Assembly (NCBI GenBank): GCA_016871175.1
Contig: VFZL01000006.1
Span: 1 to 64,000 of the forward strand
Source of the DNA: Acidimicrobiia bacterium
Lineage (GTDB): Bacteria > Acidobacteriota > Vicinamibacteria > Vicinamibacterales > CAVVIG01
Length of the DNA stretch: 64,000 nucleotides
Direction: 5' to 3'
Positions 9,796 through 18,379 of this stretch are shown here, piece by piece. Made by a program: the position numbers and the translations under genes. The notes below the pieces were generated by a model that was given only the letters and a program-made list of their open reading frames with translations, was not told the origin of the DNA and searched no databases. The stretch's first letter is position 1. Each line of letters opens with the position of its first letter.

Positions 9796-11310
9796 ATGCA
9801 GGACCTCGTGACCACCAACGCAGCCCGCCCCTCGACCGCCAGCGAGCTCGACACCGAGTTCACGCGTGGCCTCGGCCTCTACGACTCGACGATGGTCGTG
9901 GTGGGTTCGATGATCGGGTCTGGCATCTTCATCGTGTCGGCGGACATGGCGCGCACCATTGGCAGTCCCGGGTGGTTGCTGGTGGCCTGGCTGCTGACCG
10001 GCGCGCTGACGGTCGTGGGCGCGCTGTCATACGGTGAGCTGGCCGCCATGATGCCACGCGCCGGCGGACAGTACGTCTACTTGCGTGAGGCGTTCTCCCC
10101 AGTCTGGGGCTTCCTCTACGGCTGGACGCTCTTCCTGGTGATCCAGACTGGGACGATCGCCGCGGTGGCCGTCGGCTTCGCGCGGTATCTGGGCGTCCTC
10201 GTGCCGTGGATTAGCGAGACGCGCTACCTCGTCGCGCCGATCCATCTGAGCGAGGGCTACGCGGTGTCCCTATCCACGACACAACTGGTCGGCGTCCTGA
10301 TGATTGGTCTCCTGACGTGGACCAACAGCCGTGGCCTCGAATACGGGCGCGTCATCCAAAACGTCTTTACGACGACAAAAACCGGTGCGCTCATCGCCCT
10401 CATCGTCGTTGGACTCCTTTGCGGGAGCAATACTGCGGCTGTCGCCGACAACTTCGGTGCGTTGTGGTCAGTGCGGGGCGCCGCCGAGCTCACGCCTGGC
10501 TTGGCTCCCAACTCCACACTCGGCCTCATCGTGGCAGTGCTCGTGGCGCAGGCCGGATCGCTCTTCTCGGCTGACGCGTGGAACAACATCACGTTCACCG
10601 CGGGAGAGGTCAAGGAGCCGAGGCGAACGCTGCCCCTGGCCCTGGCGATTGGCACCGGCACGGTGATCGGCCTCTTCCTACTCGCCAACGTGGCGTACCT
10701 GGTCACGCTCCCGTTCGACGCGATCCAGGGGGCACCGGCCGACCGCGTCGCCACGGCTGCGCTCGAGGTTGTGTGGCCGACTACGGGGGCGATCGTGATG
10801 GCCGTGGCCATCGTGATCTCGACGTTCGGCTGCAACAACGGTCTGATCCTGGCGGGCGCACGTGCCTACTTCGCGATGGCCCGCGACAGGCTCTTCTTTC
10901 GCTCGGCCGGAGAACTGAACGCCCACAAGGTGCCCGCGTGGGGCTTGATGCTGCAGGGGGTCTGGGCCGCGGCGCTCGTCCTGCCGCGCACCTACAGCGC
11001 GCAGACGCAAGCGTACGGCAACTTGTACAGCAACTTGCTCGACTACGTCGTCTCGGCGGCCCTGATCTTCTACATCATGACGATCGCCGGTGTTTTTCGT
11101 CTCCGACGCACACGACCAGGCACAACACGGCCGTACCGCGCGTTCGGCTATCCCGTCGTGCCCGCGCTGTACATCGTCGGCGCCGCCGCGATTCTCCTCG
11201 CGCTCTTGACGTATCGGACCGCGACCACGTGGCCGGGCCTGGTCATCGCGCTTCTCGGCGTGCCGGTCTACTACGTGTGGCGGCTACGGGAGCGAGAGGG
11301 ACGGCGGTGA
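9796..11310 (+). CDS. APC-family amino acid permease
   Basis: A 504-residue transporter with about 12 membrane spans. The first span carries GSMIGSGIF, the unwound substrate-binding segment of LAT/AdiC-type APC proteins, followed by [19 protein letters not shown]. It would exchange or import amino acids; the sequence does not give the specificity. The stop overlaps the start of the YjbQ gene (TGATG), so the two are translated from one message. It is divergent from gltS across a short intergenic region that must hold both promoters. Confidence 0.88.
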   Translation: MQDLVTTNAARPSTASELDTEFTRGLGLYDSTMVVVGSMIGSGIFIVSADMARTIGSPGWLLVAWLLTGALTVVGALSYGELAAMMPRAGGQYVYLREAFSPVWGFLYGWTLFLVIQTGTIAAVAVGFARYLGVLVPWISETRYLVAPIHLSEGYAVSLSTTQLVGVLMIGLLTWTNSRGLEYGRVIQNVFTTTKTGALIALIVVGLLCGSNTAAVADNFGALWSVRGAAELTPGLAPNSTLGLIVAVLVAQAGSLFSADAWNNITFTAGEVKEPRRTLPLALAIGTGTVIGLFLLANVAYLVTLPFDAIQGAPADRVATAALEVVWPTTGAIVMAVAIVISTFGCNNGLILAGARAYFAMARDRLFFRSAGELNAHKVPAWGLMLQGVWAAALVLPRTYSAQTQAYGNLYSNLLDYVVSAALIFYIMTIAGVFRLRRTRPGTTRPYRAFGYPVVPALYIVGAAAILLALLTYRTATTWPGLVIALLGVPVYYVWRLREREGRR

Positions 11311-11723
11311 TGACTGCCCACACCGGCTACCTGTTCTTCAATACGGCCAAACGGCAGGAATTCGTGCGGATCACCGACGAGGTCGCGCGCATTGTGGAGC
11401 AGAGCGGCATTCGGGAGGGCATGGTGCTCGTCTCGGCGATGCACATCACCGCCGGTGTCTATGTCAACGACTGGGAAGACGGGCTGATCCATGACTTTCA
11501 GGTCTGGCTGGAAAAGCTCGCGCCCGCGGGCCTGCCCTATCGCCACCATCAGACGGGCGAAGACAACGCCGACGCGCACTTGAAGCGCACGATCATGGGA
11601 CATCAAGTGATCCTCCCGATTACCGCCGGTCGGCTCGACCTCGGACCGTGGGAGCAAGTGTTCTACGCAGAGTTCGACGGTCAGCGGCGCAAGCGTGTCG
11701 TCGTGAAGGTCATGGGCGAATAG
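11310..11723 (+). CDS. YjbQ/UPF0047 family protein
   Basis: A 137-residue single-domain protein with the family hallmarks: [23 protein letters not shown] and the C-terminal [14 protein letters not shown]. YjbQ proteins form trimers and can carry out a secondary thiamin phosphate synthase activity in vitro; the physiological role is unsettled. The start overlaps the APC permease stop by one base. A Nudix gene follows after 11 bases. Confidence 0.9.
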   Translation: MTAHTGYLFFNTAKRQEFVRITDEVARIVEQSGIREGMVLVSAMHITAGVYVNDWEDGLIHDFQVWLEKLAPAGLPYRHHQTGEDNADAHLKRTIMGHQVILPITAGRLDLGPWEQVFYAEFDGQRRKRVVVKVMGE

Positions 11724-11734
11724 CGGAGCGGACG

Positions 11735-12181
11735 ATGAACGACGACGCCCGCCGGCATCCGACACGTCCGATCGTGTGCGTGGGTGCGGTCGTGATCGAC
11801 GGCAATCGGGTCGTGCTGGTGCGGCGCGCGCAGCCGCCTCTCCAAGGCGAATGGAGCTTGCCGGGTGGTGTCGTGGAGGTGGGCGAGACGCTCGAAGAGG
11901 CTGTCGCGCGCGAAGTGCTCGAGGAGACGGGGCTCGTGGTGGCAGTGGGCACCGCCGTTGACGTGCTCGACCGGATCCATCGTGGCGACGACGACCGGGT
12001 CGAATATCACTACGTGGTCATCGACTACCTGTGTACGCTGCGCGCTGGCAGCCTCACCGCCAGTTCGGATGCTGCGGACGCGCGATGGGTGCACGAGACG
12101 GAGGTGGCCCTGTTTGGCCCGACCACGAAGGTCCGAGAAGTCGTCGCGAAGGCCTTTGCGCAGGCCTCGCGTGCGCGCTGA
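11735..12181 (+). CDS. Nudix hydrolase
   Basis: A 148-residue protein with a full Nudix box (Gx5Ex7REUxEExGU) at about residues 44-66, reading GGVVEVGETLEEAVAREVLE followed by ETGL. The residues before and after fit ADP-ribose or nucleoside-diphosphate-derivative pyrophosphatases, but the substrate is open. The start is the ATG at 11735, eleven bases after YjbQ. The gene is convergent with tsaD, with only eight bases between stops and no hairpin terminator. Confidence 0.88.
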   Translation: MNDDARRHPTRPIVCVGAVVIDGNRVVLVRRAQPPLQGEWSLPGGVVEVGETLEEAVAREVLEETGLVVAVGTAVDVLDRIHRGDDDRVEYHYVVIDYLCTLRAGSLTASSDAADARWVHETEVALFGPTTKVREVVAKAFAQASRAR

Positions 12182-12189
12182 GCCGTGTG

Positions 12190-13248
12190 TCAGAGCGTGA
12201 GCGCGGCGTCGGCGTTCAGATCGAGCGACGATCTGCCGCCGGCGCGAAATCGGCGCAGACCAACGGCGGCGATCATAGCGGCATTGTCGGTCGAGAGCGC
12301 CAGGCTCGGCACGAAAGTGGGTATCTCGCGCGCGTCGCCGTGAGCCTTCAGCTCGGCCCGCAAGCGACTGTTCGCCGAGACGCCGCCCGCGACACCGATG
12401 CTGCGCGAGCCGTAGCGCCGCGCCGCCGCAAACGTGCGATCGATGAGCGCGGTCACGACCTTCCGTTGAAACGTCGCACAGATGTCGCCGACTTCCTCAT
12501 CCGAGAACACCGTGACGCCGGCGTCCTGGCGGGCACGGACATGCCGAAGCACGGCCGTCTTCAAACCACTGAAGCTGAAGTCCAGATCGCCCTTCAGTGC
12601 GGGCGCATTCCGATCCGCATGCGTCAGGCGGGTCGTTGGTAGCTCGATCGCCCGATCGTTGCGACCCCGGGCGAGCCGGTCGATGACCGGTCCCCCCGGA
12701 TAGCCGAGGCCCAGCAGCTTGGCGACCTTGTCGTAGGCCTCCCCGGCCGCATCGTCGCGCGTACGACTGAGGAATTCGTAGACGCCAGGCTGCGGCACTT
12801 GATACAGGCTCGTGTGCCCACCCGATACCACGAGCACCACGGCCGGCAACGGCAACTCGCCGTTCTGAAGCACGAGCGATTCGATGTGGCCGGCCAGGTG
12901 ATGGACGCCAACGAGCGGTAGACCGGCCGCCACCGCGGCTGACTTCGCGAACGATACGCCTACGAGCAGCGACCCCACGAGTCCAGGTCCCTGCGTCACG
13001 GCGATCGCGCCGAGGTCGCGCCAGCCGACCCCAGCGTCGGCCAGGGCCTTGTCCACGACGCCGCAGATGTCCCGAATATGCTGTCGTGACGCGAGCTCGG
13101 GCACCACGCCGCCCCACTCGCGATGGATCGCCGCCTGTGACGCGACGACATTCGAGCGGACAACCCACGGTTTGGCCGTGTCGCCCGTCTCCGCTACCAC
13201 GGCGGCAGACGTTTCATCGCACGACGTTTCGATGCCCAGCATCAACAA
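12190..13248 (-). CDS. tsaD: tRNA N6-adenosine threonylcarbamoyltransferase TsaD
   Basis: A 352-residue ASKHA-fold enzyme. It shows the N-terminal GIETSCDETSAAVV, the metal ligands HHLAGH and the ATP/substrate loop VVSGGHTSL. TsaD transfers threonylcarbamoyl from TsaB/TsaE-supported threonylcarbamoyl-AMP onto A37 of ANN-decoding tRNAs. It is the last gene of the minus-strand salvage block, four bases after mtnA. A tsaE gene is also in the window (39053-39511). Confidence 0.95.
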   Translation of the reverse strand: MLMLGIETSCDETSAAVVAETGDTAKPWVVRSNVVASQAAIHREWGGVVPELASRQHIRDICGVVDKALADAGVGWRDLGAIAVTQGPGLVGSLLVGVSFAKSAAVAAGLPLVGVHHLAGHIESLVLQNGELPLPAVVLVVSGGHTSLYQVPQPGVYEFLSRTRDDAAGEAYDKVAKLLGLGYPGGPVIDRLARGRNDRAIELPTTRLTHADRNAPALKGDLDFSFSGLKTAVLRHVRARQDAGVTVFSDEEVGDICATFQRKVVTALIDRTFAAARRYGSRSIGVAGGVSANSRLRAELKAHGDAREIPTFVPSLALSTDNAAMIAAVGLRRFRAGGRSSLDLNADAALTL

Positions 13249-13252
13249 GACA

Positions 13253-14305
13253 CTAGACCTCCGCGAGCTCGAATGCGGCCTTCAGTGATTCGAGGTACGG
13301 CGCGCGAAATACTCCGCGCTCGGTGATAATGCCGGCGATGAGATGGTTGGGTGTCACGTCGAACGCGGGGTTGCGCACTTGCGCCCCTGCGGGTGTCAGG
13401 CGCGTGCCAGCCAGGTGCGTGACTTCCTTCGGGCTGCGCTCTTCGATGGGAATCTTGCTGCCGTCGGGCGTCCGGAGGTCGATCGTCGACAACGGGGCCG
13501 CGACATAGAACGGAATCTGATGTTCCCGGGCCAGGACCGCCACGGTGTAGGTCCCGATCTTGTTGGCCGTGTCCCCATTGGCGGCAATGCGGTCCGCGCC
13601 GACCACGACGAGATCGATGAGGCCCTGGCGCATCAGGGCACCCGCCATGTTGTCGGTGATCACCGTCGTCTCGATGCCGTCGCGGAGCAGCTCCCAGGCG
13701 GTCAGCCGCGCGCCCTGCAGGAACGGTCGCGTTTCATCCGCGAGCACGGTCACCTGTTTCCCCGCCTCGACGGCGCCACGGATGACACCCAACGCGGTCC
13801 CGTAGCCAGCCGTCGCGAGCGCGCCGGCGTTGCAGTGCGTGAGGATCCGGGCCTCGCGCGGGACGACACAAGCGCCAAAGGCGCCCAGGGCGCGACAACT
13901 GGCGACATCCTCATCGTGAATCCGCGCGGCCTCGAGGTCCAACCGGTCCTTCAGCTGGTCGACCGACTCGCCCACCTCGACGCCGGCCGCAAAAGACCGC
14001 TTCATGCGATCGATGGCCCAGAACAGATTGACGGCCGTTGGCCGGGTCGACGCCATCAGCTCGCACAGCTTGTAGAACTCCGCCGCCAGCTTCTGTGTCC
14101 CCGTGGCCTTGCTGCCGCGTATACCGATCGCAAGTCCCATGGCGGCGGCGACACCGATCGCCGGCGCGCCTCGAATCACCATGGTCTTGATCGCGCGCGC
14201 AACCTCGGCGGCGGTCGAACAGCGGACGTAGACCTCCTTGGTCGGCAGCTTGCGCTGGTCAACCATTACGACGACGTGGCTCTCGCGCGCGATCGTGGGA
14301 AGCAT
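13253..14305 (-). CDS. mtnA: S-methyl-5-thioribose-1-phosphate isomerase
   Basis: A 350-residue enzyme of the eIF2B-alpha-like fold. Signatures include [31 protein letters not shown] (active-site Cys) and [18 protein letters not shown] (active-site Asp). It converts methylthioribose-1-phosphate to methylthioribulose-1-phosphate in methionine salvage. No other mtn gene is in the window. It is followed by tsaD after four bases and preceded by cdd with a 65-base gap. Confidence 0.93.
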   Translation of the reverse strand: MLPTIARESHVVVMVDQRKLPTKEVYVRCSTAAEVARAIKTMVIRGAPAIGVAAAMGLAIGIRGSKATGTQKLAAEFYKLCELMASTRPTAVNLFWAIDRMKRSFAAGVEVGESVDQLKDRLDLEAARIHDEDVASCRALGAFGACVVPREARILTHCNAGALATAGYGTALGVIRGAVEAGKQVTVLADETRPFLQGARLTAWELLRDGIETTVITDNMAGALMRQGLIDLVVVGADRIAANGDTANKIGTYTVAVLAREHQIPFYVAAPLSTIDLRTPDGSKIPIEERSPKEVTHLAGTRLTPAGAQVRNPAFDVTPNHLIAGIITERGVFRAPYLESLKAAFELAEV

Positions 14306-14370
14306 CGGTCACAAAACCTGGAAATCGAAGGTTCGAGATTGAAGATTCGTTCGCACACCTGCCTACCGGC

Positions 14371-14838
14371 TTACCTGCTCACCGACCTCCTGAGGGGCCG
14401 CCGACTCGACTTCTTTCGCGATTGTACCGGCGTCAGCAGCCGAGCGTCGAATGGCAGCGGGAGCAGATCAGCGAGCTGATGCGACCCCACCTCGCGCGTC
14501 AGGTTCGCAAGCACGACCTCGATGTTGCCGCCGAACTCCCAGAGGATCTGCCGGCAGGCGCCGCAAGGCGGCGTGGGCGCGTCTGTGTCCGCCACGACGG
14601 CGACTGTCCTGAAATGGCGGTGGCCCTCGGACAACGCCTTGAACATCGCGACACGCTCGGCGCACACGGTCAAGCCGTAGGTGGCGTTTTCGACATTGCA
14701 GCCGGTAATCAACACCCCTTCGACCGTCTCCAGGGCGGCGCCCACCCTGAACCCGGAGAACGGGGCCACGGCGTGGGCACGCGCGGCACGCGCGGCCGCG
14801 ACCAGCCTGGCGTGCGTCGAGTGTCTAGAGCCGCGCAA
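14371..14838 (-). CDS. cdd: cytidine deaminase
   Basis: A protein of about 155 residues with the zinc sites TVCAERVAMF and PPCGACRQILWEFG. FSGFRVGAALET and GCNVENATYG form the nucleoside-binding region of homotetrameric cytidine deaminases. It converts (deoxy)cytidine to (deoxy)uridine, feeding the pyrimidine phosphorylase upstream. I choose a TTG start at 14838 because a GGAGG sequence lies six bases before it. The start also overlaps the punA stop by 14 bases; the first in-frame ATG (14904) would lie 80 bases inside punA. The last 15 residues are a basic tail absent from usual members. Confidence 0.82.
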   Translation of the reverse strand: MRGSRHSTHARLVAAARAARAHAVAPFSGFRVGAALETVEGVLITGCNVENATYGLTVCAERVAMFKALSEGHRHFRTVAVVADTDAPTPPCGACRQILWEFGGNIEVVLANLTREVGSHQLADLLPLPFDARLLTPVQSRKKSSRRPLRRSVSR

Positions 14839-15649
14839 TGATGGCCTCCAGGAGCCCGATGAACTCAGTCCGTACCCTTCGTGTCGTCTCCATGACCTCA
14901 TCATGCCGCAGCGGCTGCGGCAAGACGCCGGCCGCCATGTTGGAGATGCAGGAGATGCCGAGCACCTCCATCCCCATGTGTTGCGCGACGATCGCTTCGG
15001 CGGCCGTTGACATCCCCACCGCTTCGGCGCCGATCGCGCGCAGGTACCGGATTTCAGCCGGCGTTTCGTAGCTGGGTCCCAAGAGCGCAGCGTATACGCC
15101 GTGGCGCAGCTCCAGGCGCTGCGCCCTGGCCGACTCGTCTGCGATCGCCCGCAGGCGCTTGGAGTACACCTCCGTCATGTCCGGAAAGCGGACGCCGAAG
15201 CGCTCGTCGTTCTCGCCGACCAGCGGGTTGTTGCCTGTCAGATTGAGGTGATCGTCGATCACCATGAGCGCGCCCTCGGCGAACGTGGTGTTGATGCCGC
15301 CGGCTGCATTGGTCAGGATGAGCGTGCGCACGCCAAGCAGGCCCATCACGCGGACCGCAAAGGTGACCGCTTTCAGATCATGCCCCTCGTAGGCGTGGCA
15401 TCGCCCCGCCAGCGCGGCGACCCGCTTCGGGCCCATCGAACCGATGACGAGGCGACCCGCGTGCCCGACCACTCGCGACTCGGGCCAGTGCGGCAGGCTC
15501 TGATAGGGCAGCGAGACTGAGGCGCCGAGCGTGCCGGCGAAGTCACCGAGGCCCGAGCCCAGAACCACCGCCACCTCGGGAAGCGCGCCACTCTTCGTCC
15601 GGACCGCGTCCGCGGCCTGCCTGACCCTGTCGTAGTCGACGTTCATCAA
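14825..15649 (-). CDS. punA: purine-nucleoside phosphorylase (trimeric class)
   Basis: A 274-residue enzyme of the trimeric PNP/MTAP family. It has the phosphate loop LGSGLGDFAG, GHAGRL, the active-site stretch HAYEGHD, NAAGG and GMSTAAEAIVA. The base-recognition residue in CISNMAAG is Asn, the residue associated with 6-oxopurines. The Asp typical of methylthioadenosine phosphorylases is absent, so inosine and guanosine nucleosides are the likely substrates. The gene follows nupC by 10 bases. Confidence 0.9.
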   Translation of the reverse strand: MMNVDYDRVRQAADAVRTKSGALPEVAVVLGSGLGDFAGTLGASVSLPYQSLPHWPESRVVGHAGRLVIGSMGPKRVAALAGRCHAYEGHDLKAVTFAVRVMGLLGVRTLILTNAAGGINTTFAEGALMVIDDHLNLTGNNPLVGENDERFGVRFPDMTEVYSKRLRAIADESARAQRLELRHGVYAALLGPSYETPAEIRYLRAIGAEAVGMSTAAEAIVAQHMGMEVLGISCISNMAAGVLPQPLRHDEVMETTRRVRTEFIGLLEAIIARL

Positions 15650-15659
15650 GTCTGCTCGT

Positions 15660-16919
15660 CTACAGCAGGAAGCCGGCGATCGTCGCGGTCATGAAGTTGG
15701 CCAGCGTGCCGGCGAACATGGCCCGCAACCCGAGCCTGGCGAGGTCCTGCCGTCGATTCGGCGCCAGGCCGCCGATGCCGCCGATCTGCATCCCAATCGA
15801 ACTGAAGTTGGCGAAGCCGCACAGCGCAAACGTTGCAATCGTGAACGACTGTGGATCCAGGGTTGCCTTCATCGGGCCAAGCTTTGAGTACGCGACGAAC
15901 TCGTTCAGAGCCATCCGCGTGCCGAGCAGGTTGCCGATGGTGGGGGCATCGTGCCACGGCACGCCCATCGCCCACGCGACCGGAGCGAACAGCCAGCCAA
16001 AGATTCGCTCGAGGCTGAGATATCCACCGCTAGGCGACGGGACGTAGCCCAGGAGTGCATTGACCAGCGCGATGAGCGCGAGAAAGGAGATGAGCATCGC
16101 CCCCACGTTCAGCGCCAGGTGCAACCCCTCGGCAGTTCCCCGCCCAGCCGCGTCGATGACGTTGACGTCCGTTCGTTCGACCTTCAGCGTAACCGATCCC
16201 ATCGTCGCCGGCTGCTCAGTCTCGGGCACGAGGAGCTTCGCCATCATGATCGTGCCGGGCGCGGTCATGATGACCGCGGTCAGGAGATGCCGCGCCTCGA
16301 TGCCAAACGCGATATACGCGGCCATGATGCCACCAGAGATGTGCGCCATGCCAGAGGTCATCACGGTCATCAACTCCGATTGCGTCATCTGCGGGAGGAA
16401 CGGACGGATGGTCAGCGGCGCCTCGGTCTGGCCCATGAAGATGCTCGCGGCGACATTCAGGGACTCGGCCCCACTCGCGCGCATGACCCGGTGCATCACC
16501 ATCGCGAACGCACGGACCACGAGCTGCATGATGCCGAAGTAATAGAGAATCGCGAACAGCGCCGCGATGAAGATGATCGTAGGCAGCACCTGAAAGGCGA
16601 AGATGACCGCGTACTGCGCGCCTTCGGTCCCCAGGGCGCCGGTCATCACGCGGCCCCACACGCCAGCGTCACCCAGCGGGCCGAACACGAATGCCGCGCC
16701 CACGTTCGCGAACCCGAGGAGGCGAGTGATGTATCCGCCCATCGTCTCGAACACGGTCTGGCCGATCGATGTCTTGAGGACGAGGAAGGCAAAGACGATC
16801 TGCAGGCCGAGCCCCCACGCGACCGTTGTCCAGTTGATCGCACGGCGATTCGTGGAACACGCATACCCGATGCCGAGAATGACGATCGCTCCGACAAGCG
16901 GCTGCAACGGCCCTAGCAT
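15660..16919 (-). CDS. nupC: concentrative nucleoside transporter (NupC family)
   Basis: A 419-residue polytopic protein of the CNT family. Hallmarks seen are GQTEAPLTIRPFLPQM, SGGIMAAYIAFGIE, GTRMALNEFVAYS and the C-terminal FALCGFANFSSIGMQIGG. These lie in the re-entrant loops that form the nucleoside site. It imports nucleosides with a cation and sits between deoA and punA, giving the block its uptake step. Confidence 0.92.
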   Translation of the reverse strand: MLGPLQPLVGAIVILGIGYACSTNRRAINWTTVAWGLGLQIVFAFLVLKTSIGQTVFETMGGYITRLLGFANVGAAFVFGPLGDAGVWGRVMTGALGTEGAQYAVIFAFQVLPTIIFIAALFAILYYFGIMQLVVRAFAMVMHRVMRASGAESLNVAASIFMGQTEAPLTIRPFLPQMTQSELMTVMTSGMAHISGGIMAAYIAFGIEARHLLTAVIMTAPGTIMMAKLLVPETEQPATMGSVTLKVERTDVNVIDAAGRGTAEGLHLALNVGAMLISFLALIALVNALLGYVPSPSGGYLSLERIFGWLFAPVAWAMGVPWHDAPTIGNLLGTRMALNEFVAYSKLGPMKATLDPQSFTIATFALCGFANFSSIGMQIGGIGGLAPNRRQDLARLGLRAMFAGTLANFMTATIAGFLL

Positions 16920-16961
16920 CGACCGTCCTCGGAGGCCCAGACCCCGTGCCAGCTGGTCACG

Positions 16962-18263
16962 TTACACCTCATCGAGCACCAGCCGTGTGGGCGGCGGCGC
17001 GACGTCGTCGATCACCACGGCGGACCCCAGTCGCGCGAGAGCGGCATCCCGCCGGTCGGCGCTGCGGTAATGCAGCTCGAGGACGCCATCACCGACACGC
17101 ACGGGCGTGCCAGGCTTGGACAACACGACAATCCCAACCGCGGGATCGACCGCATCGTCGACGCGATCACGACCGGCTCCGAGGGCGACCGAGGCCAGGC
17201 CGACGAGCTCTGCGTCCACTGCCTGCACGAATCCTTCGCGCTCCGAACGGATGACGTGACGGTGTGGGGCTGCCGGCAGGCGCGTCAGATCGTCGACGAC
17301 ACGGGCGTCGCCACCCTGCTGCTCGATGATGCGGCGGAACCGCTCCAGTCCAGCGCCGCTGGCAATGGCATGCGCCACTTGCCGGCTCGCGTCGGCACGG
17401 TCGCTGGCCACGCCACCGAGCAGCAGCATCCGGATCGTCAACTCCGTGGAGACCTCGACCAGGTCTGACGGCCCACCGCCTCGAAGGACCTCGATACACT
17501 CGGCGACCTCCATCGCATTGCCCACGGTACGGCCAAGGGGAGCATCCATCGCCGTGATGATCGCCTGCGTCCGCACTCCCGACGCCTGACCGATGCTCAC
17601 GAGCGATGCGGCCAGCCGGCGTGAGGCCTCGGGCGTCTTCATGAATGCCCCGCGGCCGGTCTTCACATCGAGGACCAATGCATCGATGCCTTCCGCGATC
17701 TTCTTGCTCATGATCGACGCGCTGATGAGGGGGATGCTCTCGACCGTCCCCGTCACGTCGCGCAGCGCGTAGAGCTTCTTGTCCGCGGGGGAGATCTGCG
17801 CGGTCTGGCCGATCATGGCCACACCGGTTCGGCGCAGCGCCGCTTTCATCTCATCGATCGACAGATTGACCCGAAAGCCAGGAATGGCCTCGAGCTTGTC
17901 CAGCGTGCCACCGGTGTGGCCCAAGCCGCGCCCGGACATCATCGGCACCGGAACCCCGCAAGCAGCCGCCAATGGCGCAAGCACCAGCGAGGCCTTGTCG
18001 CCAACCCCGCCGGTGCTGTGCTTGTCCACCTTGATGCCGGGGAGGTCGCTCAGGTCCACGCGGGCGCCGGAGTCCACCATCGCATCGGTCAGCCACGCCG
18101 TTTCCTCCGCAGTCATGCCGCGGAATAACACGGTCATCAGCCAGGCCGATATCTGGTAGTCCGGGATGGCGGACCTCGTCACGCCGTCGACCATGAAGCC
18201 AATTTCTTCGCGAGACAGCGCTCCGCCGTCCCGTTTCTTCACGATCACGTCGATGGCGCGCAT
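16962..18263 (-). CDS. deoA: thymidine/pyrimidine-nucleoside phosphorylase
   Basis: A 433-residue enzyme starting MRAIDVIVKKRDGG at 18263. It contains the phosphate/substrate signature KVDKHSTGGVGDK, then MMSGRGLGHTGGTLDKLE, both diagnostic for the family, plus the ISADKK-type site (SPADKKLYALRD). It splits thymidine, deoxyuridine or uridine to base and (deoxy)ribose-1-phosphate. It is likely the first gene of the salvage block, with its promoter in the 116 bases shared with the divergent HEAT gene. DeoA and Pdp cannot be separated with certainty from sequence reading alone. Confidence 0.92.
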   Translation of the reverse strand: MRAIDVIVKKRDGGALSREEIGFMVDGVTRSAIPDYQISAWLMTVLFRGMTAEETAWLTDAMVDSGARVDLSDLPGIKVDKHSTGGVGDKASLVLAPLAAACGVPVPMMSGRGLGHTGGTLDKLEAIPGFRVNLSIDEMKAALRRTGVAMIGQTAQISPADKKLYALRDVTGTVESIPLISASIMSKKIAEGIDALVLDVKTGRGAFMKTPEASRRLAASLVSIGQASGVRTQAIITAMDAPLGRTVGNAMEVAECIEVLRGGGPSDLVEVSTELTIRMLLLGGVASDRADASRQVAHAIASGAGLERFRRIIEQQGGDARVVDDLTRLPAAPHRHVIRSEREGFVQAVDAELVGLASVALGAGRDRVDDAVDPAVGIVVLSKPGTPVRVGDGVLELHYRSADRRDAALARLGSAVVIDDVAPPPTRLVLDEV

Positions 18264-18379
18264 GAATGCCGGAGTATAGCGGATCGTCGACAAAAGCCGG
18301 CGTCCGTGTGGGTTGTCGGTCTGGCCGGCGCGCGTGGATCGACCGATATACCTATCAGTGAAGCTCTCGCTCCACTGAT

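Noticed and set aside
14306-14370. tRNA-like GGTTCGAG motif between mtnA and cdd
   Set aside because: No cloverleaf pairing around it; the similarity is limited to the T-loop-like string.
14825-15649. Calling the trimeric PNP an MTA phosphorylase because mtnA is adjacent
   Set aside because: The base-recognition residue is Asn in CISNMAAG, typical of inosine/guanosine enzymes.
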